The notes below the pieces were generated by a model, which was given only the letters and a program-made list of their open reading frames with translations, did not search any database and had not been told where the DNA came from. Of a stretch of 64,000 nucleotides of DNA, positions 35,427-45,728 are shown one piece after another. The stretch is from Actinomyces sp. oral taxon 897 (GTDB lineage: Bacteria; Actinomycetota; Actinomycetes; Actinomycetales; Actinomycetaceae), in assembly GCF_002999235.1 (NCBI RefSeq), contig NZ_CP027236.1, positions 2,852,001 through 2,916,000 on the forward strand, in the 5' to 3' direction. The position numbers and the translations under genes are program-made. The stretch's first letter is position 1, and every line of letters begins with the position of its first letter.

Positions 35427-36242
35427 TCAGTACTGGGCCGGGGGCTGGGGGTAGCCACCGCTCTGGGGGTAGCCACCCTGACCTGGCTGGGGGTATCCGG
35501 GCTGACCTGGCTGGGCATAGCCACCCTGGCCGGGCTGGGGGTAGCCGCCGGGCTGACCTGGCTGGGGGTAGCCACCCTGGCCGGGCTGGGCGTAGACAGG
35601 TGCCCCGGGCTGCTGCTTCTTCTTGCGGGAGACCACGACGACGGTCACGATGACGCCGACGACGACCAGGGCGCCGACGACGCCCAGGACGATCCACAGC
35701 ACGGCCGAGCCGCCCTTGTCCGCGCCCACGGCCCTGAGCTCACTGGTCTCCTTGTTCGCGGCCTTCCACACGGCGGTGTTGCCCTCCTTGGTCCCGTTGC
35801 CGGAGACCTCGGTGACCTCACCGGGGAAGGTGACCCTCACCTCCACGTCGAACGTGCTCGCGCTGGAGTTCTTATTGTCGCTCATATCCATGACGAAGGT
35901 GTACTTACCGTCCGCGTGGGTAATGGCGCTCTTGCCCCCGCTCTTGTCGCTGATGGGCGCGTTGAGGGCCTTTATCTCGCAGGCCGGGGAGCCGTTGTGG
36001 TCGGTCACCGTGTAGGTGGGGGTGACCCCTGAGGGCTTGCCGAACGTCTTCGTCATGGACTTCTCGTTGCAGTTCTCCTTGATCTGGGCCGCGCCCGTCT
36101 CGTCCCACACCAGTATGGTGGAGTCGACGGTGTCGTCGTCGTGGATGGTGAAGCTGATCTGCGCTCCGCAGGCGGACAGCAGCAGGGTCAGGGGGACAAG
36201 CAGGGCGGCGCCGAGGCGGCGTGCGTGTGAGGGGGTGCTCAT
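35427..36242 (-). CDS. LppM-like lipoprotein, copy 3, with Tyr/Gln/Pro repeat tail
   Basis: 271 residues; the ATG at 36242 ([15 protein letters not shown]) matches the start of copy 2, so an upstream in-frame start is not used. Lipobox [36 protein letters not shown], membrane helix near 185-205. The tail of about 55 residues is an imperfect repeat of PGQGGYPQ, encoded by repetitive DNA at 35435-35600. Such tails can expand or shrink by slippage. Likely an envelope protein working with copies 1 and 2. Confidence 0.8.
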   Translation of the reverse strand: MSTPSHARRLGAALLVPLTLLLSACGAQISFTIHDDDTVDSTILVWDETGAAQIKENCNEKSMTKTFGKPSGVTPTYTVTDHNGSPACEIKALNAPISDKSGGKSAITHADGKYTFVMDMSDNKNSSASTFDVEVRVTFPGEVTEVSGNGTKEGNTAVWKAANKETSELRAVGADKGGSAVLWIVLGVVGALVVVGVIVTVVVVSRKKKQQPGAPVYAQPGQGGYPQPGQPGGYPQPGQGGYAQPGQPGYPQPGQGGYPQSGGYPQPPAQY

Positions 36243-36562
36243 GGGCACGAGTCTACGGAGACGGGCCACGAGCCTGGCAAGTCGTTCCCGCCGACTCGCG
36301 CCCCGGCCTTCTCTCATGGCGGATCCTTGAAGGGCACTCCCGGGCGCCCGCCGTACCCGTCTGCCCTCGCGCCTGCGCCCCGGTGCCGCAGCACTGCTGG
36401 ACGCTCCCGGGCGCCTGCCCGGGCGGGTGTGTGGGGGAGAACACCGGGCTTCGGGGAGCCGAAGACCGGTCCTTAGGACCTAAGAACCTGCGCCGACCTG
36501 GCAGATGGGAGAGGATTGACCCGACCGTACGAGAGTCAAGCACCCCCAGGAAGGGACCACAC
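36243..36562. promoter_or_regulatory. Upstream region of pckG with overlapping palindromes
   Basis: GGTCCTTAGGACC at 36468-36480 and CTTAGGACCTAAG at 36472-36484 are two overlapping dyads about 80 bases before pckG, a likely regulator site. The first 200 bases hold nothing recognisable. Confidence 0.45.
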
Positions 36563-38407
<1,845 letters not shown>

Positions 38408-38569
38408 GCCGACGCCGGCCCTGGCGCTGGCCCGGAGCAGGCCGGTCTGGCTGGTCTGGCTGGCCCGGGCAGCCCTGGGCCAGGACGCCCTGGGCCGGCC
38501 CGGATCCCCGGAGGGGCCCGGATCCCCGGAGGGGCCAGCCCGGTAGGCCCCTGCCTGGACCGCCCTGTT

Positions 38570-38610
38570 GACGGCGCCCGGTTACCCCGAGAGGGTGGCC
38601 GGGCGCCGTC
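38570..38610. terminator. Hairpin between convergent pckG and the minus-strand gene
   Basis: GACGGCGCCCGG pairs with CCGGGCGCCGTC (12 bp), and the loop can pair again (ACCC with GGGT). It lies between converging genes and may serve both. Just upstream, CCCGGATCCCCGGAGGGG is directly repeated. Confidence 0.8.
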
Positions 38611-38678
38611 GTGCCGCGGCGGCCCGTGCTCCCGCGGGGTTCGTACTCCCGTGGGGGCTGGTGCGCGTGGACGCCGGC

Positions 38679-39989
38679 TCAGGCGTAGTTCCGGGCCAGG
38701 AAGTGCTCGAAGGAGTTGATCCCCACGGTGACCGTACCGGTCCCGGAGCTCACCTCGATACCCTGCCCACCCACCTGGAACAGGCGCCAGAACGCCCCGG
38801 TGCTGCTGGCCCGCAGCCCGAAGGGGGCGCCGTAGCGGTGCTCGATCGTCTTGGCCAGATACCAGGCGTAGTTCGCCCGGTCCCGCACCGATATGCAGGT
38901 GCCTGCGGCGGGCTCCGGGGAGACGGCGACCTCCAGGCCGTCGGAGCGGGGCCGGGCGTACCACCCCTGCGCCCGGTACCCGGGCCCGCCGGGGACCGGG
39001 GCGGGGCGGGCGCCCGCCGCGGTGAGGACCTCGTCGGCGGGGGAGCCGGCCAGGATCTGCTCGACCACGTCCAGGACCTCGAGGATCGTCATCCCGGGCT
39101 GGAAGGGGACGACCGGGCCGGGCCGGGCGGGTCCGGCCGTCCCGTCGACAGTCCCGTCGTCAGTCCCGTCTGAGGAGCTGCCCGTGGCAATGCGCTGGCG
39201 CAGCTCCTCCAGGCTCATGCCCGTCCGAGGGGTGCTGACCGGGGACCCGGCGGGCGGGCCGCCTGGGGCGCCGTCGCTCCGGGACGGCTGGGTGAGGATC
39301 CCCTCGGTCCCAATGAGATCCATCTCACTGACGGCGGTGCCTCCGGCCATGCCCGCAATGACGTCCGTCATGGAGACCTCACCCCTCTCCAGGAGGGCGC
39401 GGGGGACCAGGAGGTCGCTCTTGCCGCCGGCGTGGGAGGTGGTGGTGACCCGGACCCCCTCAGGCTCGCCGGTGAAGGCGACCTGCGCCCAGGGGGCCTG
39501 GGGTCCCATGGTCCAGCGGTAGGCCAGCGGCCGGCGCCAGGTCGGCGGGGTCAGGGCGATGTCGGTGGGCAGCGTGTTGAGCAGGTCGCCGACGGTGTCG
39601 TCCAGGTCGTTCCAGGTGGTGATGACCGGGGTGTAGGGCAGCCAGTCCCGGGCCCTGCCGTCGAGCACCAGCAGCCACTGGTAGGGAAGCCCGCTGCCGG
39701 GGGTCCACAGCTTGAAGGCGCCGTGCTCGCGGCTGTCGATGACCGGGGCGCGGTCGAAGGAGGAGACGGTCACCGAGCAGCCGCCGGTGGACGGGTTCGC
39801 GGCGGCCCCGACCTCGATGACGCGCTCGTCCACGTACCAGCGGAAGCGGATACCCGGCCCGAGCATCTCGTGGGGAGGGGAGTCCAGCAGGGTAGCCGCC
39901 CCCAGGAGGAAGTGGTGCACGCCGGTCTCGGTCAGGGACTGGTCCAGCAGGGCCGCGACACGGTTGGCTAGCTCCAGCTCGGGGTCCAT
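38679..39989 (-). CDS. Uncharacterised two-domain protein
   Basis: 436 residues, ATG at 39989 (MDPELELANRVAALLDQSL). No signal peptide or membrane segment. The N-terminal half (1-210) and the C-terminal region (about 300-436, from MTILEVLDVVEQIL) are folded-looking and separated by a Pro/Gly/Ser/Asp-rich linker. The C-terminal part has GWYARPRSDGLEVAVSP and FWRLFQVGGQGIEVSSG. I do not recognise a family; small DUF-type proteins of Actinomyces with similar aromatic motifs exist, but I cannot assign one. Stand-alone gene. Confidence 0.7.
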   Translation of the reverse strand: MDPELELANRVAALLDQSLTETGVHHFLLGAATLLDSPPHEMLGPGIRFRWYVDERVIEVGAAANPSTGGCSVTVSSFDRAPVIDSREHGAFKLWTPGSGLPYQWLLVLDGRARDWLPYTPVITTWNDLDDTVGDLLNTLPTDIALTPPTWRRPLAYRWTMGPQAPWAQVAFTGEPEGVRVTTTSHAGGKSDLLVPRALLERGEVSMTDVIAGMAGGTAVSEMDLIGTEGILTQPSRSDGAPGGPPAGSPVSTPRTGMSLEELRQRIATGSSSDGTDDGTVDGTAGPARPGPVVPFQPGMTILEVLDVVEQILAGSPADEVLTAAGARPAPVPGGPGYRAQGWYARPRSDGLEVAVSPEPAAGTCISVRDRANYAWYLAKTIEHRYGAPFGLRASSTGAFWRLFQVGGQGIEVSSGTGTVTVGINSFEHFLARNYA

Positions 39990-40323
39990 GCTCGTGAGTG
40001 TCCTTGCGGGGTGGGTAGGTGCCGGGCAGGGACACGCCTCCTGGCGGCGCGCCCTCCGGCTGTGAGGGTAGGAGGGAGGTGACAGGGGTAGATGGTATCC
40101 GCTCGCGCTGCCGGTGCCCGACCCGGCGGCGGCGTGTGGGCGGCCGTGCCGGTACGCTGGCCCCGACCAGGCGTCCCAGGCTCGACCCGGCGGCGTGTGG
40201 GGGGCCGGCGGCCGCGGTGAGTAACCGGTTGCCGCGGCGGGGGCCAGCGGCTGCGGTGGGCGCCCGCCGGGGCGGTGAGGGGCGGTGGGTGGCTGTGCGC
40301 CTGCCGGGAGCGCAGGGCCCCGG
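39990..40323. other. Gene-free stretch upstream of purD
   Basis: GC-rich, with GACCCGGCGGCG-type phrases repeated near 40118 and 40183. No gene is seen. TAGGGT at 40324-40329, six bases before the purD GTG, may be a leaderless-type -10. Confidence 0.4.
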
Positions 40324-40335
40324 TAGGGTGGAGGA

Positions 40336-41589
40336 GTGAAGATCCTGCTGCTGGGGTCCGGCGCGCGAGAGCACGCCCTGGCCCGTGCCCTCGTCAACGC
40401 CCCCGAGACCACCGAGCTGGTCGTCGCCCCCGGCAACCCCGGGACCGCCATGATCGCCACCAACTTCGCCATCGACCCCACCAGCCCCGTCGAGGCCGTC
40501 GAGCTGGCCACCCAGATGGGGGCCGACCTCGTCGTCGTCGGCCCCGAGGCGCCCCTGGTGGCCGGTGTGGCCGACGCCGTCCGCCAGGCCGGTGTCCCCG
40601 TGTTCGGCCCCGGCGCCGCGGCCGCCCGCCTGGAGGGCTCCAAGGCGTTCGCCAAGGAGGTCATGGCCGCCGCGGGCGTGCCCACCGCCACCGCCGTCGT
40701 GTGCTCCACCCCGGAGGAGCTGGCCGCCGCCCTGGACCGGTTCGGCGCCCCCTACGTGGTCAAGGACGACGGCCTGGCCGCGGGAAAGGGCGTGGTCGTC
40801 ACCTCCGAGCGCGACGCCGCCCTGGCCCACGGCCGCTCCTGCCTGGCCAGGCAGGGTGGGCGCGTCCTCGTCGAGGAGTACCTGGACGGCCCCGAGGTCT
40901 CCCTGTTCTGCGTGTGCGACGGCGCCACCGTCCGCCCGCTGGCCCCCGCCCAGGACTACAAGCGTGTCGGGGACGGCGACGTCGGCCCCAACACCGGCGG
41001 CATGGGCTCCTACTCGCCGCTGACCTGGGCCCCGGCCGACCTGGCCGAGCAGGTGGTGCGTGAGGTCGCCCAGCCGGTCGTGGACGAGATGGCCCGCCGC
41101 GGCACCTCCTTCACCGGCCTGCTCTACTGCGGGCTGGCCCTGACCGGCAAGGGGCTGCGGGTGGTGGAGTTCAACGTCCGCTTCGGCGACCCCGAGACCC
41201 AGGTGGTCCTGGCCCGCCTGACCTCCTCCCTGGCCCAGCTCCTCCACGCCGCCGCCACCGGGCGCCTGGCCGAGGTCCCCGCCCCCACCTGGAGGCCCGA
41301 GGCCGCCGTCGACGTCGTCCTGGCCGCCCCCGGCTACCCTGGCGCCGTCACCACCGGCGGGCTCCTGACCGGCCTGGACGCCGCCGAGGAGGTGGAGGGC
41401 GTCCACGTCCTGCACGCCGGCACCGGGTTCAGTGACGACGGCGAGCTCGTGGCCACCGGCGGACGGGTCCTGTCCGTCGTGGCCCTGGGTGACGACGTCC
41501 AGGCCGCCCGGGAGCGCGCCTACCAGGCCGTGGGGCGCCTGGGCCTGCCCGGCTCCCACTACCGCACCGACATCGCCGCAGGGCGCTGA
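40336..41589 (+). CDS. purD: Phosphoribosylamine-glycine ligase
   Basis: ATP-grasp ligase joining phosphoribosylamine and glycine to GAR, second step of purine synthesis. 417 residues, normal length. The start MKILLLGSGAREHALARAL is diagnostic, with GNPGTA, KDDGLAAGKGVVV and EFNVRFGDPETQ following. The GTG at 40336 lies six bases after TAGGGT, so the message may be leaderless; GGAGGA directly abuts the start and is too close to serve as a usual ribosome site. Followed within four bases by a membrane-protein gene. Confidence 0.96.
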   Translation: MKILLLGSGAREHALARALVNAPETTELVVAPGNPGTAMIATNFAIDPTSPVEAVELATQMGADLVVVGPEAPLVAGVADAVRQAGVPVFGPGAAAARLEGSKAFAKEVMAAAGVPTATAVVCSTPEELAAALDRFGAPYVVKDDGLAAGKGVVVTSERDAALAHGRSCLARQGGRVLVEEYLDGPEVSLFCVCDGATVRPLAPAQDYKRVGDGDVGPNTGGMGSYSPLTWAPADLAEQVVREVAQPVVDEMARRGTSFTGLLYCGLALTGKGLRVVEFNVRFGDPETQVVLARLTSSLAQLLHAAATGRLAEVPAPTWRPEAAVDVVLAAPGYPGAVTTGGLLTGLDAAEEVEGVHVLHAGTGFSDDGELVATGGRVLSVVALGDDVQAARERAYQAVGRLGLPGSHYRTDIAAGR

Positions 41590-41592
41590 CCC

Positions 41593-42180
41593 GTGGGCCG
41601 GTCAGCGCCCCGGGAGCTGCCGGAGGCTCCCGGGGCGACCCGCCCGAGGCCGCCGTGGGCCCGGGTCGCCGGTACCGTGGTCGCCGTCCTGGCGGTCCTT
41701 CTCACCGCCCTCGTGGCCCCGGTCAACGGGGGCTGGTGGTGGGTGCAGCGGGCCGCCTTCATCCTGACTGCCACGCTGTGGTGCGTCCTGTTCGGCGCCG
41801 TGCTCTGGGTCGGACGGCGGGCGGCCGGCCCCGCCGGGTCCCGGCGCGGTCCGCGTTGGGCGAGGACCCTGATCGCGGTCGTGGCCGTGCTGTTCGGGAC
41901 CGGGGCCCTCGCCGTCCTGGGCGCCACCGTGTCGTCGCTGGTGGCCGGCCCGCAGGAGCTGAGGATCTCCCAGTGCCTGTCGCTGGGCCGCCCCGGGGCG
42001 CGCAGCGAGTACAAGGCGCACCTGCTCACCGAGGCAGGGGAGAAGCTGGACGTCAGCGTCTCGGGGGCCGTGCGCAGCGGCGTGGATAGCCAGCTGCGGT
42101 ACCTGTGTGCCTCGCACGCCCCCTTCACCATGCGCTGGTACCCCTCCAAAGGCCCCGTCCTGGAGGTGCGCGAGGGCTAG
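41593..42180 (+). CDS. Uncharacterised membrane protein with extracellular Cys pair
   Basis: 195 residues, GTG at 41593 three bases after the purD stop. Three predicted membrane segments (about 28-46, 52-72, 92-114) are followed by a C-terminal domain of 75 residues with two cysteines (ISQCLSLGRPG and RYLCASHAPF). The domain ends in MRWYPSKGPVLEV. The next gene has the same layout and a comparable C-terminal domain, so they are probably distant paralogues. No family recognised. Confidence 0.65.
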   Translation: MGRSAPRELPEAPGATRPRPPWARVAGTVVAVLAVLLTALVAPVNGGWWWVQRAAFILTATLWCVLFGAVLWVGRRAAGPAGSRRGPRWARTLIAVVAVLFGTGALAVLGATVSSLVAGPQELRISQCLSLGRPGARSEYKAHLLTEAGEKLDVSVSGAVRSGVDSQLRYLCASHAPFTMRWYPSKGPVLEVREG

Positions 42181-42358
42181 CTCTTTGCTGGCGCGCTCCG
42201 GCCGGCGCGACGTCGCGCCCCTTGCGGCCCCCGCCGCGCCCCTCGTGGCGCCTCCCTGCGGCCCCGGAGGAACGGTAAGGGCCGGGAGCAGCGGGGCGCC
42301 CCTGCGGCCCCGGAAGGTGTTCTTGGCCGTGCCGTGGGACGGGTGACATGATGCTGCC

Positions 42359-43024
42359 ATGCGTCTAACCCGTCTGCTCAGGGTCAGCTCCTGGAGCGTG
42401 TCGCCGTGGAGGGTGGCAGGTGCGACGCTGCTCGGCGGGGTCCTCTGCTTCCTTACCCCCGGCGTCCTCCCCGGTACGGGCCCCCTCGGCCTGGTACGAC
42501 TCGCCCTGTACCCCGTGGGGATGCTCCTGGTCTCGGTGACAGTCCTCCTGAGCGCCCCCCTGCTGGGGCGTGTCGCCCGGGCGGAGTCGGGGGCGGCGGA
42601 CACCCTGAGGGCCGCGGCGGCGCCCGGGACGGGAGGCTGGGACCGTGAGCACGCGCGGTTCCTCTCCATGTTCAGGATAAAGATGGCCAGGGTGCTGGCC
42701 GTCGGCCTGGGCTCGGTCCTTCTCCTGGTGAGCGTGCTGACCACTCTCCTGGCCCTCGGCAGGATCGGGGCCGACCTGCTGGAGGGCCCTGAGACGATTC
42801 ACGTGGAACACTGCTACGGGCCCTGGGACAGGGGCCAGGCGCCTGACGGGGTGGTGGTCCACGACGACGGCCTCACCCTGGTGGGCCCGGACGGGTGGTC
42901 CAGGTACGTGAAGCTGGACGGACCAGCGAGGGAGGGCGTCCGGCGGGCCTGCTACGGGGGCGCCCCCGCGCAGGTCCGCATGTGGGCGCGCACCCGCGTC
43001 GTCGCCGCTGTCGAGGCCGGCTGA
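42359..43024 (+). CDS. Uncharacterised membrane protein, paralogue of the preceding one
   Basis: 221 residues, ATG at 42359 with CATGAT six bases upstream (leaderless type). Three membrane segments (about 17-36, 45-66, 112-136), then an extracytoplasmic domain with two cysteines (VEHCYGPWDRG and RRACYGGAPAQVRMWART). The same Cys spacing and terminal beta-strand pattern occur in the previous gene. Lies between purD and purC without an obvious link to purine synthesis. Confidence 0.65.
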   Translation: MRLTRLLRVSSWSVSPWRVAGATLLGGVLCFLTPGVLPGTGPLGLVRLALYPVGMLLVSVTVLLSAPLLGRVARAESGAADTLRAAAAPGTGGWDREHARFLSMFRIKMARVLAVGLGSVLLLVSVLTTLLALGRIGADLLEGPETIHVEHCYGPWDRGQAPDGVVVHDDGLTLVGPDGWSRYVKLDGPAREGVRRACYGGAPAQVRMWARTRVVAAVEAG

Positions 43025-43106
43025 GCCGCGCCGCTGCGCCCGCGCCGTGCAGTCCTGCGCCCGGCACCCCGCGCCCGCCTGCGGCTCCTGGTGGCAGGAT
43101 GGGGCC

Positions 43107-44015
43107 ATGAGTGACACCCGCCTGCCTGAGGCCCCCGCCCTGCCCGGCTGGGAGCACCGCTCCAGCGGCAAGGTCCGTGACGTCTACGTCCCCGCCGACG
43201 ACGGCCCCTGGGCGGGCCAGGACGTCCTGCTGGTCGTGGCCTCCGACCGCATTAGCGCCTACGACCACGTGCTGTCCACCCCCGTGCCGGACAAGGGCAG
43301 GGTGCTGACCGCCCTGAGCGTGTGGTGGTTCGAGCGCCTGGCCGACGTCGTACCGGGCCACCTGCTCAGCCTGGACGTGCCCGGGCCGGTCGCCGGACGC
43401 GCCATGGTCTGCCGCCGCCTGGACATGTACCCCGTGGAGTGCGTGGCCCGCGGCTACCTCACCGGCTCCGGCCTGGCGGAGTACCGGCAGCACGGGTCCG
43501 TCTGCGGCGTCGCCCTGCCCGACGGGCTCACCGAGGCCTCCCGCCTGCCCGAGCCGGTCTTCACCCCGGCCGCCAAGGCGGGGCTCGGTGAGCACGACGA
43601 GAACGTCACCTTTGAGCGCGTGGTCCAGATGGTGGGCCCTCACGCCGCCAGCGCCCTGCGCGAGACCACCCTGGCCCTGTACGCCCGGGCCGCGCTCCTC
43701 GCCCGGGAACGGGGCATTATCCTGGCCGACACCAAGTTCGAGCTCGGAACGGACGCCACCGGGGCCCTGGTCCTGGGCGACGAGGTCCTCACCCCCGACT
43801 CCTCCCGCTTCTGGCCCGCCGAGGCGTGGGTCCCGGGGCGGGCCACGCCCTCCTTCGACAAGCAGTACGTGCGTGACTGGCTCACCTCCCCGGCCTCGGG
43901 CTGGGACCGTGCCAGCGGGCAGGAACCGCCCGCCCTGCCCGACGACGTGGTCGAGCGCACCCGGGAGCGCTACCTGGAGGCCTACGAGCGGCTCACCGGC
44001 AGGGCGCTGGCATGA
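43107..44015 (+). CDS. purC: SAICAR synthase
   Basis: Phosphoribosylaminoimidazole-succinocarboxamide synthase: ligates aspartate to CAIR using ATP. 302 residues. SSGKVRDVY near the start, CVARGYLTGSG, LADTKFELG and DEVLTPDSSRFW are family signatures. The ATG at 43107 lies six bases after CAGGAT, a leaderless-type arrangement. The stop overlaps the next gene by four bases. Confidence 0.97.
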   Translation: MSDTRLPEAPALPGWEHRSSGKVRDVYVPADDGPWAGQDVLLVVASDRISAYDHVLSTPVPDKGRVLTALSVWWFERLADVVPGHLLSLDVPGPVAGRAMVCRRLDMYPVECVARGYLTGSGLAEYRQHGSVCGVALPDGLTEASRLPEPVFTPAAKAGLGEHDENVTFERVVQMVGPHAASALRETTLALYARAALLARERGIILADTKFELGTDATGALVLGDEVLTPDSSRFWPAEAWVPGRATPSFDKQYVRDWLTSPASGWDRASGQEPPALPDDVVERTRERYLEAYERLTGRALA

Positions 44016-44779
44016 CCAAGCGGTCAGTGCCGCCGACGGCCTCAGGGCGGGGATCCCCGCCCGGGCCCGCCAGCCCGCCCGGGCCGGGTGCCGACGCGGC
44101 AGAGCCCCCTGAGGCCGCCAGCCAACGCACCTTCCGCCCCGGTCCCGGGCTGGTCGTCGTCCTGGCCGGGACCGGGATGGTCGTGGTCCTCGCCCTGGGG
44201 GCGGCGGTCAGCAACGCCCTGGGCGCGCACGGGGTCGCCGCCCTGCTCGGCGGGACCTCCCTGGTCGTGGTGGGCCTGGCCCTCCTGGCCGTCCTGCGGG
44301 TCCCGGCCCGTTCCCTGGTGGTCAACGCGCCGCGTCTGCGCCTGGCCCGGGTCCGCTCCCGGGCCGCCCGGCGTGACCGGCTCCGCCAGGACGACCCGGC
44401 ACGCACCCGGCGCCGGTGGCGCAGGGGCCGGCAGGAGGCGGACGGGTCGCCCCAGGCGGCGTCCCGGGCCCGCGGGCATCACGAGGGCCGTGCCGCGGGG
44501 CACACCGCGGGCCAGCTGGTCCTGCGCACCGTCGCCGGTGAGCTCACCCTGCCCGAGGCGGATCCCGACCGCCGCGAGCTGACCACCCTGGACGTGGTCT
44601 CCGGGCCCGTGACCACCCTGGTGGCCGCCTCCGCCCCGGGCCGGTGGGCGGACGAGCACCTGGCCGGCACCACCACCGGGGAGAGCCTGGCGCGGCTGGT
44701 CCAGCTCCTGGCTGGCACGCTGGGGTTCGTCCTGCTGGCCCTGGGACTGGCCTCCGTCCTGGGGCAGGTGCTGTCGTGA
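44012..44779 (+). CDS. Uncharacterised membrane protein, coupled to purC
   Basis: 255 residues; ATG at 44012 overlaps the purC stop (ATGA). A Pro/Gly-rich N-terminus, two membrane segments (about 45-90), a basic Arg/Gln-rich cytoplasmic loop of about 70 residues, a domain with TLDVVSGPVTTLV, and a last helix near the C-terminus. The next gene overlaps by four bases (GTGA) and also encodes a membrane protein, so the pair likely acts together. No family recognised. Confidence 0.65.
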   Translation: MTKRSVPPTASGRGSPPGPASPPGPGADAAEPPEAASQRTFRPGPGLVVVLAGTGMVVVLALGAAVSNALGAHGVAALLGGTSLVVVGLALLAVLRVPARSLVVNAPRLRLARVRSRAARRDRLRQDDPARTRRRWRRGRQEADGSPQAASRARGHHEGRAAGHTAGQLVLRTVAGELTLPEADPDRRELTTLDVVSGPVTTLVAASAPGRWADEHLAGTTTGESLARLVQLLAGTLGFVLLALGLASVLGQVLS

Positions 44780-45582
44780 CCGCCCGCCAGCAGCGGCCCG
44801 CCCGCCGCCCCCGGGGCGAGCCCGCCTCCGGCGTGGACTGGGGCGGCCCCCGCCAGCCGGTCCACCAGGACGCCGTCGACCTCGACCAGGAGGGCGCCAC
44901 GAGGTGGGGGAGTCCTGGTCTCGGCGCTCGCGGCCAGCAGGACGCCACCGACTGGGGCGGGCCCGCCGACGCCGCTGCCCCGCGCCGGGGCTCGCCCTGG
45001 GGCGCCACGGCCCGCCGCCAGCGTCTCATGGGGGTCGTCTTCGCCCTCCTGGGACTGGTCCTGGCCACCAGCGCCGCCATGAACCTGGCCCGCAGCGCCC
45101 AGGCCGGGCACCCCTGGATCCCGCCGTGGCTGGTGGCCGCCCTGGGAGGGGCGGGCCTGGTCGCTGCCGCCGGCTACCTCGCCTGGGCGGGAGGCACCCC
45201 GGTGCGCAGGGAGGCGGACCGCTGGACGCCGACCCTCGTAGACGCCGCCGCGGGCCTGACCAGCGGATCGGTGGAGGTCGCCGACCCTCGTCGGCTCCTG
45301 GGGGCGGGCCCCGCCGGTGCGGGCCGGCAGGACGGGGGGCCGCCGCGGGTACGTGTCACCTCCGGGCCCACGCCCATGATGGGGACCTCGACGGTGGACC
45401 CCTCCAGGCACGCCCCCGCGGGCGTGGCCGGGGCCGTGGGCGGGTTCATGCTCGCCGCCGCCCTGGTGTGCGCGGTGGTCGCCCTGGTCCTGGGGCCCGC
45501 CTGGCTCCTGGCGACGGCGGCCCTGGCCGTCGGGGGGATCACCGCCATACGCCTGGCCGCTGACTGGCTGGGGGTGTACTGA
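44776..45582 (+). CDS. Uncharacterised membrane protein
   Basis: 268 residues, GTG at 44776 overlapping the previous stop. The first 80 residues are hydrophilic and carry repeated GVDWGGPRQP / DWGGPADAAAP phrases. Four membrane segments follow, in two pairs (about 85-135 and 212-262), separated by a domain with VRVTSGPTPMMGTSTVDPS. Function unknown; co-translated with the gene before it. Confidence 0.65.
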   Translation: MTARQQRPARRPRGEPASGVDWGGPRQPVHQDAVDLDQEGATRWGSPGLGARGQQDATDWGGPADAAAPRRGSPWGATARRQRLMGVVFALLGLVLATSAAMNLARSAQAGHPWIPPWLVAALGGAGLVAAAGYLAWAGGTPVRREADRWTPTLVDAAAGLTSGSVEVADPRRLLGAGPAGAGRQDGGPPRVRVTSGPTPMMGTSTVDPSRHAPAGVAGAVGGFMLAAALVCAVVALVLGPAWLLATAALAVGGITAIRLAADWLGVY

Positions 45583-45653
45583 CTCACGCGGTTCGTTGTG
45601 AGAGTCACGTCACCTCTGGCGGTCAGCGGGCCTGTCCCTGCCTTCGGGGACGA

Positions 45654-45659
45654 TAGAAT
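45654..45659 (+). promoter_or_regulatory. -10 element candidate for the surface-protein gene
   Basis: TAGAAT lies 70 bases upstream of the start at 45729. No clear -35 is present, and GTCCC/GGGAC arms just before it may form a small dyad. Confidence 0.35.
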
Positions 45660-45728
45660 CATGCTGCGTCGTGGCCTGTCCCACGCCACGTCCCTGGTCC
45701 TAGATCCCATATCCACCTGGAGGAACCA

